Positions 62,821 through 64,000 of a stretch of 64,000 nucleotides of DNA are shown here, piece by piece (position 1 is the stretch's first letter; each line of letters opens with the position of its first letter). Below the pieces are notes generated by a model, which worked only from the letters and a program-made list of their open reading frames with translations, ran no database searches and was not told the DNA's origin. The translations under genes were made by a program, and so were the position numbers. The DNA comes from Microbacterium testaceum (lineage in GTDB: Bacteria; Actinomycetota; Actinomycetes; Actinomycetales; Microbacteriaceae), in the NCBI RefSeq assembly GCF_006539145.1, contig NZ_BJML01000002.1:1-64000 (forward strand). The letters run 5' to 3'.

Positions 62821-64000
62821 GGCACGCTCACCTCCACCGTGGTCGGTCCACCCTGCGGACTGTCGATGCGGGCGGTGCCGCCGGCCGCGCTGACCCGGTT
62901 GACGATGCCGTCGAGGCCGCCACCGGGCACGATCCGCGCCCCGCCGAGGCCGTCGTCCTCGACCCGGGCCCACAGGGTCCCGTCATCGCGCAGTCGCACG
63001 TGGACACGACATCCGGTCGCCCGGGAGTGCTTCGCCGCGTTCGTCAGCGCCTCGGCGATCACGAAGTACACCGCCGCCTCGGCCGGACGCGAGCACCGCC
63101 GCGGCACTCGCACATCGAGTGTCACCGGGATGTGAGATCGGGACGCGAGCGCCGAGAGGGCGGCGTCGAGTCCCCGATCGTCGAGGACCGAGGCATGGAT
63201 GCCGCGAGCCAGCTGCCGCAGCTCGGTGATGGCCGACTTGGTCGAGGCGTGCGCCTCGGCGACGAGGGCCTTCGCGGCCTCGGGATCGTCGTCGATCTTG
63301 GTCTGCGCCAGGCCCAACGTCATGCCGATCGAGACGAGCCGCGGCTGGACCCCGTCGTGCAGGTCGCGCTCGATACGGGTGCGTTCGACCTCGGCCGCCC
63401 GGACGGCCCCGGCGCGGCGCGTGTCGGAGGTGCGGGCCTGCTCTTCGAGCTGCGCCTCGCGGGAGGGGACGAGGATCGCCCGCGAGATGACCCCGTGGAG
63501 CACCGCCAGGCCCACGATCGCCGCGAGCGAGGCGACGAAGACGAGCAGACCCACGAAGGGAGCTGCCACGCCCTGCAGGGGCACGAAGCCGAGCAGACGC
63601 GGGTGGGACCACCCGAAGATCGGGCTGATCATCAGACCCAGTCCCCACGAGGTGAGCCCGGCGACGCCGAGCGTGGCGAGACCCAGGATCGTCGCGATGG
63701 TGAACGATGCCACCGCCCGCCACTGACCCGGATCGATGGCCTGCAACCAGATGGTGTGCGCGACGCCGGTGAACCCGGTGCGCGGGCTGTGGCGGGGACG
63801 CAGAGGCGGCAGACCCAGGCGGTAGAGGCCGTCGAGACGGGCGCGTTCGAACCATGCGATCGCGAAGAGCGCGTAGACGAGGGCGACCAGGGCGATCACC
63901 CCGATGAAGAGGGCGGCCAGCAACCCCACGCCGGCGCCGAAGAGCCCGAACAGGGTTCCCAGGATGCCGGGGCCGATGACGCCGAGCGCGGCGAGATGCA
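62808..64000 (-). CDS. NarL-type sensor histidine kinase, partial
   Basis: About 396 C-terminal residues are in the window; the reading frame stays open to the right edge, so the N-terminus lies outside. The visible part has four membrane segments typical of the actinobacterial putative-sensor domain, then the HisKA_3 dimerisation helix with the phosphoacceptor His in RIERDLHDGVQPRLVSIG (core DLHDGVQ), and a HATPase domain with EALTNAAKHSRA and DDGLGGA. It is the first gene of the kinase-regulator-DUF4097 operon. The signal is unknown. Confidence 0.9.
   Translation of the reverse strand, partial: HLAALGVIGPGILGTLFGLFGAGVGLLAALFIGVIALVALVYALFAIAWFERARLDGLYRLGLPPLRPRHSPRTGFTGVAHTIWLQAIDPGQWRAVASFTIATILGLATLGVAGLTSWGLGLMISPIFGWSHPRLLGFVPLQGVAAPFVGLLVFVASLAAIVGLAVLHGVISRAILVPSREAQLEEQARTSDTRRAGAVRAAEVERTRIERDLHDGVQPRLVSIGMTLGLAQTKIDDDPEAAKALVAEAHASTKSAITELRQLARGIHASVLDDRGLDAALSALASRSHIPVTLDVRVPRRCSRPAEAAVYFVIAEALTNAAKHSRATGCRVHVRLRDDGTLWARVEDDGLGGARIVPGGGLDGIVNRVSAAGGTARIDSPQGGPTTVEVSVPCAS

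Overview
The window is high-GC actinobacterial chromosome, most likely Microbacterium or a close relative in the Microbacteriaceae. This rests on about 70% GC, the protein sequences, many GTG starts, many 4-base GTGA/ATGA gene overlaps, and a conserved actinobacterial gene order: mfd, pth, rplY, prs, glmU, tRNA-Gln, ispE, ksgA, tatD, metG, rsmI, pmt. There is no phage, transposase or CRISPR array. The window is core chromosome with metabolic islands set into the conserved order.

Layout. 0.3-6.4 kb: mfd, a small membrane protein gene, pth, rplY and a 41-residue membrane peptide. 6.4-11.7 kb: a hydroxy-acid or sugar-acid island (MHS transporter, FAH-family enzyme, IclR regulator, two NAD-dependent dehydrogenases). 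11.7-18.0 kb: an L-idonate/gluconate pathway (idnD, idnO, gntP, a GntR regulator, gntK, gnd) ending in the pentose phosphate pathway. 18.0-20.8 kb: VanZ-like protein and a PhoP-like two-component system. 20.8-25.4 kb: five minus-strand genes; three form an apparent transmembrane flavin electron-transfer chain (FMN lipoprotein, ApbE, an NqrB/RnfD-FNR fusion). 25.7-28.2 kb: prs, glmU and tRNA-Gln. 28.3-34 kb: a MarR regulator with a membrane protein, a sortase-type surface protein, a Tat-exported PHP-domain protein and an ABC-F ATPase. 34.1-37.7 kb: an osmoprotectant ABC importer. 37.8-42.4 kb: ispE and ksgA with a Stealth phosphotransferase and a phosphodiesterase between them. 42.5-49.1 kb: sugar porter, tatD, metG, rsmI and pmt. 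49.2-55.4 kb: a structured repeat array, an AAA/ABC ATPase, a DUF255 protein, an aldo/keto reductase, an LCP ligase and a secreted GH3 enzyme. 55.6-64 kb: hrpA, a MarR/EamA divergent pair, and a DUF4097/LuxR regulator/sensor-kinase operon running off the right edge.

Regulation is unusually readable. At least 13 genes have a TANNNT-like -10 hexamer placed 6-8 bases before the start codon and no ribosome binding site, as in leaderless actinobacterial mRNAs. This group is mostly housekeeping genes (mfd, ksgA, metG, rsmI, pmt, hrpA) and stand-alone regulators. The catabolic operons use Shine-Dalgarno sites and palindromic operators: an IclR-type site at two promoters, a GntR/FCD site at the gluconate promoter, and a double MarR site.

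The signals most worth a second look are: (1) two 106-bp units at 49.2-49.4 kb holding eight copies of an ATCCGAATCTG-like element in paired orientations with fixed 19-bp spacing; (2) the heptamer GGATGCC/GGCATCC, about sevenfold over composition expectation; (3) tRNA-Gln whose 3' end touches the glmU start codon; (4) the MarR/EamA divergent leaderless promoter with operators exactly two helical turns apart; (5) the minimal flavin electron-transfer operon; (6) an in-frame, lower-GC, inverted-repeat-bounded insertion inside hrpA.
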